Shown piece after piece: positions 46,243-55,063 of a stretch of DNA of 64,000 bases. Each line of letters opens with the position of its first letter. The stretch's first letter is position 1. A program made the position numbers and the translations under genes. The notes beneath the pieces were generated by a model. That model did no database searches. It was not told where the DNA came from and saw only the letters and a program-made list of their open reading frames with translations. The stretch covers positions 1-64,000 of the forward strand of contig CANBNK010000013.1 of the NCBI GenBank assembly GCA_947371015.1, in the 5' to 3' direction. Origin of the DNA: Acetobacteraceae bacterium (GTDB taxonomy: Bacteria > Pseudomonadota > Alphaproteobacteria > Acetobacterales > Acetobacteraceae).

Positions 46243-46666
46243 AAAAGCCGCGCAGCAGCGCTGCCGCCTCGGTTTCGCGCACACCGCCGACCACTTCGGG
46301 CGCGTGATGGCAACTCGGCGCCGCGTACACCCGGGCGCCGTGCTCCACCCCGCCGCCCTTCGGGTCATAGGCGCCGAACACCACGCGCTTCACCCGGAAG
46401 AAGCTGGCCGCCTGGGCACACATCGGGCAGGGCTCCAGCGTTACCCACAGGGTGCAGCCGGGCAGGCGCGGGCTGCCCAGCGCGGCGCCGGCCCGGCGCA
46501 GCGCCAGCATTTCCGCGTGGGCGCCGGCGTCGTGGGTCGCTTCCACCTGGTTGCCGGCCTGGGCCAGCACGGCGCCATCCGGGCCGGTGACCACGGCGCC
46601 GACCGGCACCTCGCCGCGTTCTGCGGCTGCACGGGCTTCGGCCAGGGCTATTTCCATCGGGACCAT
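46226..46666 (-). CDS. tadA: tRNA adenosine(34) deaminase
   Basis: Converts A34 to inosine in tRNA-Arg(ACG). Seen: 146 residues; zinc motif HAE at 50-52; PCPMC with C80 and C83; RVKRVVFGAYDPKGGGVEHG; and a C-terminal GGVRETEAAALLRGFF. ATG 46666 is chosen from three in-frame Met codons (46705, 46666, 46657) by family length. A generic nucleoside deaminase is possible, but the GAYDPKGG segment favours TadA. Confidence 0.88.
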   Translation of the reverse strand: MVPMEIALAEARAAAERGEVPVGAVVTGPDGAVLAQAGNQVEATHDAGAHAEMLALRRAGAALGSPRLPGCTLWVTLEPCPMCAQAASFFRVKRVVFGAYDPKGGGVEHGARVYAAPSCHHAPEVVGGVRETEAAALLRGFFSARR

Positions 46667-46756
46667 GCTGGCTTCTTGCCCCGGCCCGGCGCGGCGGGCA
46701 CGCATTTTCGCAGGCTCCGGTTACGCCGGGCGGCAAAATGCTCTAGCTACGGCGGC

Positions 46757-47488
46757 ATGACCAAGCGTCCCATCATCGGCGTCACCCTGGATGCGGAGGA
46801 GCCCGGCGGCTACTCCAAGCTGCCCTGGTATGCGCTGCGCAAGAACTACTTCTCCGCCCTGGCCGAGGCCGGTGGCCTGCCGGTGGCCCTGCCGCACGAC
46901 CCGGCCCTGGCCGAACAGTACCTCGACATGATCGATGGGCTGCTGATCACCGGTGGCGCTTTCGACGTGGACCCCTCGCTGTATGGCGGCGGCCCGACCC
47001 ACCCGACGGTGACGCTGAAGGCCGGCCGTACCGATTTCGAGCTGGCGGTCACGCGCGGTGCGCTGGCCCGCGACATGCCGGTGCTGGGCATCTGCGGCGG
47101 CCAGCAGCTGCTGGCGGTTGCCTTCGGCGGCACGCTCATACAACACATCCCGGACAGCGTGGCGAATGCGCTGGAGCACGAGCAGCCAACCCCGCGCAAC
47201 CTGCCGGGGCATGAGGTGACGGTCGCGGCGGATACGCTGCTGGCGCGCATCGTGGCCAAGCCGGTGCTGGCGGTTAACAGCGCGCATCACCAGGCGGTGG
47301 CCACGGCCGGTCCGGGCGCAGTGGTCAACGCGGTGGCGCCGGATGGCGTGGTGGAGGGCGTGGAGCACCCCGGCTTCCGCTTCGCGCTCGGCGTGCAGTG
47401 GCACCCGGAATATGCGGTGGATTCAGCCGACCCGCTGATCCTGCAGGCGTTCGTGCATGCAGCGCGGGATTACGGATCGGATGCCTGA
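46757..47488 (+). CDS. Gamma-glutamyl-GABA hydrolase-like class I amidotransferase (C26)
   Basis: Predicted cytosolic amidase cleaving a gamma-glutamyl bond. Seen: 243 residues; PIIGVTLDAEEPGG; GLLITGGAFDVDPSLYGG; nucleophile region VLGICGGQQLL with Cys113; VNSAHHQAV; and C-terminal GVQWHPEY with the His/Glu. ATG 46757 fits the family. Its stop lies 8 nt inside the next gene. It may serve polyamine breakdown as PuuD does, but no puu genes are near. Confidence 0.9.
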   Translation: MTKRPIIGVTLDAEEPGGYSKLPWYALRKNYFSALAEAGGLPVALPHDPALAEQYLDMIDGLLITGGAFDVDPSLYGGGPTHPTVTLKAGRTDFELAVTRGALARDMPVLGICGGQQLLAVAFGGTLIQHIPDSVANALEHEQPTPRNLPGHEVTVAADTLLARIVAKPVLAVNSAHHQAVATAGPGAVVNAVAPDGVVEGVEHPGFRFALGVQWHPEYAVDSADPLILQAFVHAARDYGSDA

Positions 47489-48314
47489 CGTGGACGAACC
47501 CCGAGACGACTCCGCTGGCGACGCGGCCGAGAACGAGCGCGGCGAGCGCATCGCCAAGGTGCTGGCCCGCGCCGGCATCTCCAGTCGGCGAGACGCCGAG
47601 AAGCTGATCGCCGAAAACCGGGTGAAGCTGAACAACAAGCTGGTGACTACGCCCGCCACCTTCATCCAGCCTGGCGACATGCTGACGGTGGACGGCAAGC
47701 TGGTGGCGGAGGCGCAGAAGACCCGGCTGTTCCGCTACCACAAGCCTGCCGGCCTGGTGACCACGCACAAGGACGAAAAAGGCCGGCCCACGGTCTTCGA
47801 GAAGCTGCCGAAGGAGATGGGCCGCGTCATCAGCGTGGGACGGCTGGATTTGAACAGCGAAGGCCTGCTGCTGCTGACCAATGACGGCGAACTTGCCCGC
47901 AAGCTGGAACTGCCGAGCAATGGCTGGATCCGGCGCTACCGCGTGCGCGTCCACGGCACCCCGACCGACCGCGACCTGGCAGCGTTGGCCCAGGGCGTGA
48001 CGGTGGACGGGGTGCGCTACGGCGCCATCGAGGCCGGGCTGGACAGCCGCCAGGGCGCCAATTCCTGGCTGACCGTGGCGTTGCAGGAAGGCAAGAACCG
48101 CGAGATCAGGCGGGTGATGGATCACCTGGGCCTGGATGTGTCGCGGCTGCTGCGCACCGCCTACGGCCCGTTCCAGCTGGGCACGCTGCCCAAGGGCGCG
48201 ATCGAGGAAGTGAACCCCAAGGTGATGCGCGAGCAGCTTGGCCTGAAGAGCGAAGCCGCCGAGCAACGCGCCGCCGACCGCAAGGCCCGCCGCAAGCCGG
48301 CGGCCGAGGCGTGA
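47481..48314 (+). CDS. rRNA pseudouridine synthase (RluB/RsuA type)
   Basis: Modifies a uridine in rRNA, probably 23S. Seen: 277 residues; an S4 domain (ERIAKVLARAGISSRRDAEKLI); RYHKPAGLVTTHKDEKGRPTVFE; catalytic Asp in GRLDLNSEGLLLLTNDGEL; RRYRVRVHG; and GKNREIRRVMDHLG. A basic tail (RKARRKPAAEA) ends it. ATG 47481 overlaps the C26 stop by 8 nt; an in-frame Met at 47457 is possible. RluB fits best by length. Confidence 0.92.
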   Translation: MPDVDEPRDDSAGDAAENERGERIAKVLARAGISSRRDAEKLIAENRVKLNNKLVTTPATFIQPGDMLTVDGKLVAEAQKTRLFRYHKPAGLVTTHKDEKGRPTVFEKLPKEMGRVISVGRLDLNSEGLLLLTNDGELARKLELPSNGWIRRYRVRVHGTPTDRDLAALAQGVTVDGVRYGAIEAGLDSRQGANSWLTVALQEGKNREIRRVMDHLGLDVSRLLRTAYGPFQLGTLPKGAIEEVNPKVMREQLGLKSEAAEQRAADRKARRKPAAEA

Positions 48315-48573
48315 GCGTGATGTCGGGCGGGGAGGGCCGTGACAGGCCCGGCCATGACGGGCAGCAGGGGCTGCCCCCCCCAACAGGCGCACGGCAGTGC
48401 GCTCGCCGCGCTTGCAGTGAACGCGAAGGCCACGGAAAGCTGACCCAGGCGGGCCGCCCAGGCCCGAGAGGCCGAATGGGCGTCACGCCGGAGGCGTGCC
48501 TTCGGCACGACGTGCGCTTATGGGCACGCAAGCCAAGCCGGCGGATGCCGGCGCCGGCGCTTGAGGCCGCGCA
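48315..48573. other. Intergenic region before rsmD
   Basis: About 260 bases, very GC-rich. A CACGCC-GGA-GGCGTG hairpin near 48485-48500 and a GTGCC-TTCG-GCAC hairpin just after it could end the upstream transcript. No gene is supportable here. Confidence 0.4.
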
Positions 48574-49140
48574 ATGCGCATAGCCGCAGGCCGCCACAAG
48601 GGCCGCACCATCATCGCGCCGGATGGCATGACCACGCGCCCGACCGCGGACCGCGTCCGCGTCTCGATGTTCGACATGCTGTGGCACGCGCCTTGGGCGG
48701 GACGGGACATCGTCAACGGCGCCCGCGTGCTGGATGTATTCGCCGGCACCGGCGCGCTGGGGCTGGAAGCGCTCTCACGCGGGGCGGCGCATGCCACCTT
48801 CATCGAGAACGATGCCGCCGCCCTGGCCTCGCTGCGCATCAACATCACCCGCTGCGCCGAACTGACCCGCACCCGCGTGCTGCCGGCCGATGCGCTGAAG
48901 CCGCCGCGGGCGCAGCAGCCCTGCACGCTGATCTTCCTCGACCCGCCCTACGGCCAGGGCTTTGTCGGCCAGGCGCTGGTGGCGCTGGCCAAGGCCGGCT
49001 GGATCGCCCCGGGCGCGCTGGTTTCCTGCGAGTTCGGCCGCGAATTCGCCGAGACGCCGGAGGGCTACACCCTGCTGGCGGAACGCCAGCACGGCCTGGC
49101 CAGCCTGCTGTTCCTGCGGGCTCCCACGGGCGCTCCGTGA
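48574..49140 (+). CDS. rsmD: 16S rRNA (guanine966-N2)-methyltransferase
   Basis: SAM-dependent rRNA modifier. Seen: 188 residues; MRIAAGRHKGRTIIAPDGMTTRPTADRVR-type opening, the family hallmark; VLDVFAGTGALGLEALSRGA; and catalytic IFLDPPYGQG. Its TGA overlaps the GTG start of the glycosyltransferase gene (GTGA). Confidence 0.95.
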   Translation: MRIAAGRHKGRTIIAPDGMTTRPTADRVRVSMFDMLWHAPWAGRDIVNGARVLDVFAGTGALGLEALSRGAAHATFIENDAAALASLRINITRCAELTRTRVLPADALKPPRAQQPCTLIFLDPPYGQGFVGQALVALAKAGWIAPGALVSCEFGREFAETPEGYTLLAERQHGLASLLFLRAPTGAP

Positions 49141-50264
49141 CGCAACTGCGGTCGCTGCTCGTGCTGCTGCCGGGCCACGGCATCGGTGGGGCGGAACTGC
49201 ACACGCTGGAGATTGTCCGTGCCGCGGCCGCGCTGGGCGTGCGGGTGGCGCTGGCGGCGGAACCCGCCTTCATCGCGCCGCTGGCCGCCCGCCTTAGCCG
49301 GCTGCCTGGCCTGACGCTGCATCCGGCCCCTGGCCTCGGCTGGTCGCCCGAGCGCTTCCATGAAAGTCCGGTGGACCAGGCCCGCGCCACCGCCAGCCTG
49401 ATCGAGGCAACCCGCCCCGACGCCGCGCTGCTGCCGCTGCCCTGGCCCACCGCCGGCATCGGCCCGCGCCGCGCCCTGGCGGCGGTCGAGGTGCCCAGCC
49501 TGCTGGTCGGCCACCTGGTGCCATTGGATGGCGACGCCAATGCGGTGCGCGCGCTGGGTGGGTTTGCCGCCGGGCCGGGCCGGGTGGTGGCGGTCTCGGC
49601 GCCCACGGCACGGCGGCTGGCGCTGGGCTATGGCCTGGCGCAGGGCCAGGTCGGCGTGCTGCCCAACGGCGTGATGGTGCCGCCGGAGGACCCGGTGGCG
49701 CGCGCCGAGGCGCGGCTGGCCAAGCGCCGCTGGCTGAACCTGCCGCCGGACGCGCCCATGCTGGTCTTCGCTGGGCGCCTGGACAAGCAGAAGGGCGCCG
49801 ACCTGCTGCCCGCGCTGGCCTTGGCGCTATGGCAGCAGCGGGGCGCCACGCTGGTCGCGCTTGGCCAGGGCGAGATGCTGGAGCAACTCTCGGGCCTGGG
49901 TGAGCCGCTGCGCTTGCCGGGCCAGGTGGCGGATGTGCCGGCCTGGCTGCTGGCGGCGGATGCGCTGCTGATGCCGTCTCGGCTTGAGGGCTGCCCCCTG
50001 ACCTTCCTGGAAGCCGCCGCCCGGCGCTGCCCGGTGCTGGCCAGCCGGGCCGCGCTGGAATGCCTGGAGGATCGCGCCGGCGAGATGGCCACGCTGATCG
50101 ATATCGACAGCCCCTATGGCCTGACCGCGGATGTCTGCGAGGGCTTCCCGCCGGGGCCGCGCAGCGCGCTGCAGGTAACGGCGGCCTGGCGCCATGCCAC
50201 GCAGCAGGATCAGGTCATGATGCTGCGGCGCTACCTCGGCCTGCTGCGTGGGCTGGTGGCGTAG
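49137..50264 (+). CDS. Glycosyltransferase, GT4 type
   Basis: Predicted retaining GT-B enzyme for envelope or exopolysaccharide glycan. Seen: 375 residues; LLVLLPGHGIGGAELHTLEIVRAA; VLPNGVMVPPEDP; LVFAGRLDKQKGADLLP; and LLMPSRLEGCPLTFLEAAARRCPVL with the E-x7-E region. The start is GTG 49137, overlapping the rsmD TGA. The next glycosyltransferase lies 106 nt downstream. Donor and acceptor unknown. Confidence 0.88.
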   Translation: MTQLRSLLVLLPGHGIGGAELHTLEIVRAAAALGVRVALAAEPAFIAPLAARLSRLPGLTLHPAPGLGWSPERFHESPVDQARATASLIEATRPDAALLPLPWPTAGIGPRRALAAVEVPSLLVGHLVPLDGDANAVRALGGFAAGPGRVVAVSAPTARRLALGYGLAQGQVGVLPNGVMVPPEDPVARAEARLAKRRWLNLPPDAPMLVFAGRLDKQKGADLLPALALALWQQRGATLVALGQGEMLEQLSGLGEPLRLPGQVADVPAWLLAADALLMPSRLEGCPLTFLEAAARRCPVLASRAALECLEDRAGEMATLIDIDSPYGLTADVCEGFPPGPRSALQVTAAWRHATQQDQVMMLRRYLGLLRGLVA

Positions 50265-50370
50265 CGACGCCGCGGCGGCAGTGCCCCGCTGCCTTGGTGG
50301 CCGGGCCGGCCGCACGTTTTCCGCCGTCACGGCAATGTCGCCGCCTGGGCGTTTGCGCTAGGAACCAGGG

Positions 50371-53046
50371 ATGCTGCCGCAACCCTTCCTGCCCTGGTGG
50401 CCGGCCCTGCCGAAGCCGGCGCCTTCGGTGCCCTCCACCGCGCCGCTAGCGGCGACCCCGACCGCGCCGCTAGCGGCGACCGAGGTGCTGCTAGCCGTGG
50501 TGATCCCGGCTTACGGCCAGCCCGGCCTGCTGCCGGAAGCCATCGAGAGCGTGCTGGCGCAGCAGGGCGCCCCGCCCACCGCCGTCGTGGTGGTGGATGA
50601 CGGCTGCCCCGACCCCGAGACCAGCCGCACCGCCAGCGCCTACGCCGCCGCCTACCCCGGCCGCGTGCTGGCGGTGCGGCAGCGCAATGCGGGCCTTTCA
50701 GCCGCGCGCAACACCGGCATCGAGGTGGCGCTGGCCAGCTTCCCGGCCTGCCGCGCGGTGTATTTCCTGGATGCCGACAACCGCATGGCGCCGCACCTGC
50801 TGGCCCGAGCCGATGCGGCCTTGCAGGCGGCGCCGCCCGGCATCGGCTGGGTCTATCCGGATTTCGACATGTTCGGCCTGCCGATGAACGGCAGTGGCGC
50901 CGGCGCCTATTCCCTGCTGGCGCAGCTGGTGGACAACCTGTGCGAGGCCGGCAGCCTGGTGCGGCGCAGTCTGTTGCAGGCGGGCTTGCGCTTCGACGAA
51001 GGCTTCCGCGCCGGCTTCGAGGATTGGGATTTCTGGTTGCAGGCAGCGTCGCGTGGCTTCCGCGGCCAGCATTTGCCGAACTCCGGCTTCCAGTATCGCC
51101 GCCGGCCCGAAAGCATGCTGGCCGAGGCCGAGCGCCAGCGCCCGATCCTGGCGCATGCGCTGCGCCGCAAGCACGCGGGCCTGTACCACCCGCGCCAGCT
51201 GCTGCGGCTGGAAGCGGCTGACATGCCGCGCTTCGCCTGGTTCCGCAGCGGCGAAGCCAGCGCCCACCTGCTGCTGGACCCGACCCTGCCGCCGACCGAG
51301 ACGCTGCCCCTGGCGGCGGCGCGGGACCGGCTGCTGGCCACGGCGGAGACGCCCTCGGCCGCCTTCTTCCCGCCGGTGTGCCTGTTCGCCGAGCCGGCGG
51401 TGCTGGCGTTCCTCGCCCGCTTCCGCCTGCTGCACGGGCTGTTCTGGCAGGCCGACCTGACGCTGCGCGACGCGCAGTTCATGGGCGTGGAATTGCTGCC
51501 GGGTGGCGAGGCCGAGTTCCGCCAGGAATTGCTCGGCGGCAGTGGTGGGCTGGCGGCCTGCCAGCTGGTCTTCGCCCGCACCCGCACGGTGCTGGAAAGC
51601 ATCCGCGACCCCTCGGGCGATTGGCTGGACAGCCTGCGCCGCGAAGCGCCGCGCCCGGCCACGCGCCGGCTGCGCCTGGTGCTGCCGGATGGCGAACGCC
51701 CGCCGCCGCCCACCACCCTGCCGCCGGTGCATCTGCTGGCGGAGGAGGTGAGCGAGCTGGCGCGCACCGAACGCCGCGCCACCGCGCTGCCGCGGCAATG
51801 GCGCAGCGACTTCCGCCGGCCCCGGCACGAGGTGGTGGAGCATTGCCGGCACGAGAACGGCCTCGGCGTCGCGCTGCCGCTGCTGCCGGCGGCGGGGCGG
51901 CGGGACATTGCGCTGCTGGTGCCGGTGTTCAGCTTCGGCGGCGTCGAGAAGGTGGTGCTGGCCTATGCCCAGCAGTTCCGCGCCGCCGGCTGGCGGCCTC
52001 ATCTGTTCGTCATCGGCAGCCGGCAGATGGCGCTGACGCCGGAAGCCCGCGCCGCCTTCGAGAGCATCACCCTGATGCATGGCCTGGGCGAGGATGGCGA
52101 GGACTGGACCGCCGGCTATTTTGGGGGAGGCACCCCCAGCCTGGGCAACCGCAAGGAGGCCGCGGATGTGCTGGGCCTGCTGGCCGGCATGCATGCGGTG
52201 CTGAACACCCATTCCTTCGCCGGCCATGCGCTGATGGCGCGGCTGCGACGGCTGGGCGTCCGCACCCTGGTCGGGCTGCATCTGGTGGAGCGCAGCGCCT
52301 GGGGCCAGCCGAGCGGCAACCCGCACCACGCCCTGGCCTATGAACATGCCTATGACGGCTTCGTCGTCATCAGCCAGGCGCTGCGGGACTGGTGCCTGGG
52401 CCAGGGCATCCCTGGCTACAAGCTGCATCTGGTGCGCAACGCGCCGGGCTACGCCACCACTCCCGAGCGCGTGGCCGAGGTGCTGGCCGGCCGGCGCGCG
52501 CGGACGGCCGGCCCGCTGCGGGTGCTCTATCTCGGCCGGCTGGATCGCCAGAAGGGCATGGACCGGCTGGCGACGCTGGTCGCGGCGCATCCGGCGCTGG
52601 ACTGGCGCGTCGTCGGTGGCGCGGTCATGGCCGACAGCGGCATGGCGCCGGATGTCGGCGTGGCGGTGGAACCACCGGTCAACCGGCCGGCGCAGCTGGA
52701 TGCGCTGTACGCCTGGGCCGACGTGGTGCTGCTGCCGTCGCGCTTCGAGGGCGTGCCGCTGACGGTGCTGGAAGCCCAGCGCCTCGGCTGTGCCGTCATC
52801 GCCACCGATGTGGGCGCGGTGCTCGAGATCATCACCCATGGCGTTGACGGGCTGCTGGTGCCGCACGACCAGTCGGAAGCCGGCATCGTCGCGGCCTTCA
52901 GCGCGGCGCTGGCGGCGGACCCGGCGGTGCTGGCCCGGCTCGGCCAGGCCGCCGCCGCCCGCGTGGCCGGGGCTGACTGGGCCGCGACGACGCAGGATTT
53001 CCTCACCTGGCTTGCGGCAAGCTGCCCGCTGGATGCCGAAACATGA
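50371..53046 (+). CDS. Fused glycosyltransferase: GT2 plus GT4 domains
   Basis: Predicted two-headed glycosyltransferase. Seen: 891 residues; a proline/alanine-rich N-terminus encoding TAPLAAT twice; a GT-A domain with AVVIPAYGQPGLLPEAIESVL, VVVDDGCPD and the metal motif FLDADN, then DEGFRAGFEDWDFWLQAASRG; a linking region; and a C-terminal GT-B domain with LLVPVFSFGGVEKVVLAYA, YLGRLDRQKGMDRL and LPSRFEGVPLTVLEAQRLG. It would add two different sugars in sequence. Its TGA overlaps the next ATG (ATGA). Confidence 0.88.
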   Translation: MLPQPFLPWWPALPKPAPSVPSTAPLAATPTAPLAATEVLLAVVIPAYGQPGLLPEAIESVLAQQGAPPTAVVVVDDGCPDPETSRTASAYAAAYPGRVLAVRQRNAGLSAARNTGIEVALASFPACRAVYFLDADNRMAPHLLARADAALQAAPPGIGWVYPDFDMFGLPMNGSGAGAYSLLAQLVDNLCEAGSLVRRSLLQAGLRFDEGFRAGFEDWDFWLQAASRGFRGQHLPNSGFQYRRRPESMLAEAERQRPILAHALRRKHAGLYHPRQLLRLEAADMPRFAWFRSGEASAHLLLDPTLPPTETLPLAAARDRLLATAETPSAAFFPPVCLFAEPAVLAFLARFRLLHGLFWQADLTLRDAQFMGVELLPGGEAEFRQELLGGSGGLAACQLVFARTRTVLESIRDPSGDWLDSLRREAPRPATRRLRLVLPDGERPPPPTTLPPVHLLAEEVSELARTERRATALPRQWRSDFRRPRHEVVEHCRHENGLGVALPLLPAAGRRDIALLVPVFSFGGVEKVVLAYAQQFRAAGWRPHLFVIGSRQMALTPEARAAFESITLMHGLGEDGEDWTAGYFGGGTPSLGNRKEAADVLGLLAGMHAVLNTHSFAGHALMARLRRLGVRTLVGLHLVERSAWGQPSGNPHHALAYEHAYDGFVVISQALRDWCLGQGIPGYKLHLVRNAPGYATTPERVAEVLAGRRARTAGPLRVLYLGRLDRQKGMDRLATLVAAHPALDWRVVGGAVMADSGMAPDVGVAVEPPVNRPAQLDALYAWADVVLLPSRFEGVPLTVLEAQRLGCAVIATDVGAVLEIITHGVDGLLVPHDQSEAGIVAAFSAALAADPAVLARLGQAAAARVAGADWAATTQDFLTWLAASCPLDAET

Positions 53047-54971
53047 CCATGACCCCGCTTCTCGCGCCCCCCGCCGTCCTGGCTGCGCTGCTGTCCGGCC
53101 AGCCGAGCCTGCTGGTGCTGGACGGCATCGCCGGCGCCGAGACCCTGGCCGCCGCGCTGCCGACGCTGCCGTGCTGGCGGGTGCAGGGGCTGCGGCTTTC
53201 GGGTTTCGGCGCGGCCGAGACCGGCGAAGTGCCCCTGCCGGCCTTGCCCGCCGGCGTGCTGGCCATTCTGGCGCCGAGCGAGGCTGCCGCCGCTGACCTG
53301 CTGGCCTGCTGGCAGGGCCTGGCGCCGCCGCCGCTGCTGGTGGTGGCGGATGCCGCCACCGCATGGCCAGCGCTGGCGCAACTGGCGCTGGCCGAGGCCA
53401 CCGCCGCCGCGCAGCGCGCCGCCGGGCTGCATCGCGCCCTGGTGACGACGCGCCAGGATTATGAGGAAACCCGCTCCGCCATGGCGGTGCTGATGCAGTC
53501 CAGCGGCTTCCGCGCCCCGCTGGCGCTGGAAACCGCGCTGGCCTGCGAACCCGGCCCGGCGGTGCGGACCGAAGCCGGCCATCTGGCGCTGGGGCAGTTG
53601 CTGACGGTTGCGGTGGAATCGCTGGCCGCCGTGGCGCTGCACATCGAAGCTGCCGAGGTCTCGCCGGAAGCGCGGCTGCGGTTGCGGCTGTACGGCGCCG
53701 AAAGCGGCCGGGTGCTGGCGGCCTGGCTGGTGCCGGCCGAGGCGCTGAAGCCCGGCTGGCTGGCGCTGGACCTGCCGGCACCGGTCGGCCCGGTGCGGGA
53801 GACCGCCTGCCTGGACCTGGTGGTGGAAGGCGGCGTGGCGGACCGGCTGGCGATCTCGCTGGAGGATGCCAGCGCCGATCCGGCCCGCAGCGCACACCAG
53901 GACACCGGGGAGATGATGCCGGTTTCGCTCGGCCGCGCCCTGGCGCTGCGGTTGTGGCAGGCGCCGTTCGGCCGCCGCTTCACCATGCCGCTATACTGGC
54001 ATTGGGAGCAGGGCGACCTGCCGCTGCCCCCCGCCGCCGTGCCGGTGGCGATGGCGCAGCAGGTCTGGCCGCTGGCGCAGCTGCCGCTGGGGGGCAGCAA
54101 TGTCTCCCTGGGGGCCGAGGCGCCGCGCCCGCTGCTGGTGCTGGCGCCGGGTGCCGAGGCGATGGCGGTGCTGCCCTGGGTGCCGGTGGCGGGGCTGGAC
54201 CTGATTGAAGCGACGCTGGCGCTGCCCGAGGGCGCGGCGCCGGGGCTGGAGGTGGCGCTGTGGCTGCAGCCCGCCGGCTGCGCGGCGGAATCGCCGGATG
54301 AGCTGAATCTGGCCGCGCCCGGCGCCCGCTGCTCCGGCTGGCGCGCGGTGCCGGCCGATGGCGGCGGCCTGGCAATTGCGCTGCGGCTGCCGCTGGACGC
54401 CGCGCCGACGCTGGCCGTGGTGCTGCTGGCGCGACTGTCGGCCGCTTCCCCCGTCGCCAGCCGGCTGGAGTGGGCGGAACTGTTCGGCCGCAGCCTGGGG
54501 CGGATGGCGTTGCCGGAGCCGCCGGCCGCGCCGCTGGTCAGCAAGCCACGCCCGGCGGAATGCGGCGCGGTGCGGATGCATGAGCACTACCACACCCAGG
54601 ATGGCGGCTATCGGCACTTGGACATGACGCTCGAGCAGGTGCGCCTGGGTGGCACTGCCTGGCCGAGCATGCGCTTCAAGCTGGCGCTGAATGGCGCCGT
54701 GCCCAACCTTGAATTCCGCCTTCGGCCGGACTGGCCGGTGCTGTTCCAGCATTGGCCGGGCGACGTGGTGGACCAGCACGGCCCGGTCTTCGTGATACCT
54801 GAGGACCGGCTGGTGGCGATGCTGGACGGCATGCGCTCCGCCCGTGACGCCCAGGCGGTGCGCGCTTTGGTGCACTTGCTGCCCAGCGTGGTGCGCGGCC
54901 TGCCGCGCGAGGCTGGCGACCCCGCGCCCTGGCTGGAAGCGGCCCGGCGGTTGAACGGGTTGTTGGGATAG
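53043..54971 (+). CDS. Unrecognised 642-residue protein of the glycan cluster
   Basis: Not firmly recognised; the DUF6212 group comes to mind from memory only. Seen: no signal peptide; an alpha/beta-looking N-terminal 120 residues; a helix QDYEETRSAMAVLMQSSGF; several strand-rich blocks (about 180-300 and 370-500) resembling carbohydrate-binding sandwiches; and a C-terminal region with MHEHYHTQDGGYRHLDMTLEQVRLGG then FVIPEDRLVAMLDGM. It is translationally coupled to the fused glycosyltransferase (ATGA), so it probably acts on or helps build the same glycan. Confidence 0.85.
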   Translation: MTMTPLLAPPAVLAALLSGQPSLLVLDGIAGAETLAAALPTLPCWRVQGLRLSGFGAAETGEVPLPALPAGVLAILAPSEAAAADLLACWQGLAPPPLLVVADAATAWPALAQLALAEATAAAQRAAGLHRALVTTRQDYEETRSAMAVLMQSSGFRAPLALETALACEPGPAVRTEAGHLALGQLLTVAVESLAAVALHIEAAEVSPEARLRLRLYGAESGRVLAAWLVPAEALKPGWLALDLPAPVGPVRETACLDLVVEGGVADRLAISLEDASADPARSAHQDTGEMMPVSLGRALALRLWQAPFGRRFTMPLYWHWEQGDLPLPPAAVPVAMAQQVWPLAQLPLGGSNVSLGAEAPRPLLVLAPGAEAMAVLPWVPVAGLDLIEATLALPEGAAPGLEVALWLQPAGCAAESPDELNLAAPGARCSGWRAVPADGGGLAIALRLPLDAAPTLAVVLLARLSAASPVASRLEWAELFGRSLGRMALPEPPAAPLVSKPRPAECGAVRMHEHYHTQDGGYRHLDMTLEQVRLGGTAWPSMRFKLALNGAVPNLEFRLRPDWPVLFQHWPGDVVDQHGPVFVIPEDRLVAMLDGMRSARDAQAVRALVHLLPSVVRGLPREAGDPAPWLEAARRLNGLLG

Positions 54972-54985
54972 AGTCTGGTCGGCGA

Positions 54986-55060
54986 AGGCGGAATCGCCGG
55001 AGCGGTGGATCAGCCGCTCAAACAAAGCCTACAGCGTGATCCACCAAAGAGATCACGCTG
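54986..55060 (+). repeat. Intergenic repeat family 2, copy B
   Basis: Same ordered pattern as 14946-15029: AGGCGGAATCGCCG, a TGGATCAG block, CGCTC and a right-hand hairpin AGCGTGATC / GATCACGCT. It fills most of the gap between the convergent 642-residue protein gene and mutL. Confidence 0.6.
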
Positions 55061-55063
55061 TAG
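55029..55063 (-). terminator. 13-bp hairpin directly after mutL
   Basis: CTACAGCGTGATC (55029-55041) pairs perfectly with GATCACGCTGTAG (55051-55063), loop 9 nt. Read leftward from mutL it is followed by GCTTTGTTTGA, a weak T-rich run. It abuts the mutL stop codon and is probably its terminator. Confidence 0.65.

Noticed and set aside
50443-50487. Paired GCGCCGCTAGCGGCG palindromes as an att or operator site
   Set aside because: They lie within the coding sequence and simply encode the TAPLAAT repeat at the start of the fused glycosyltransferase.
50698-53895. 1065-codon minus-strand frame opposite the fused glycosyltransferase
   Set aside because: Composition-driven shadow: Arg/Pro/Gln-rich, no domain pattern, no ribosome site, and fully opposite a gene with clear GT motifs.
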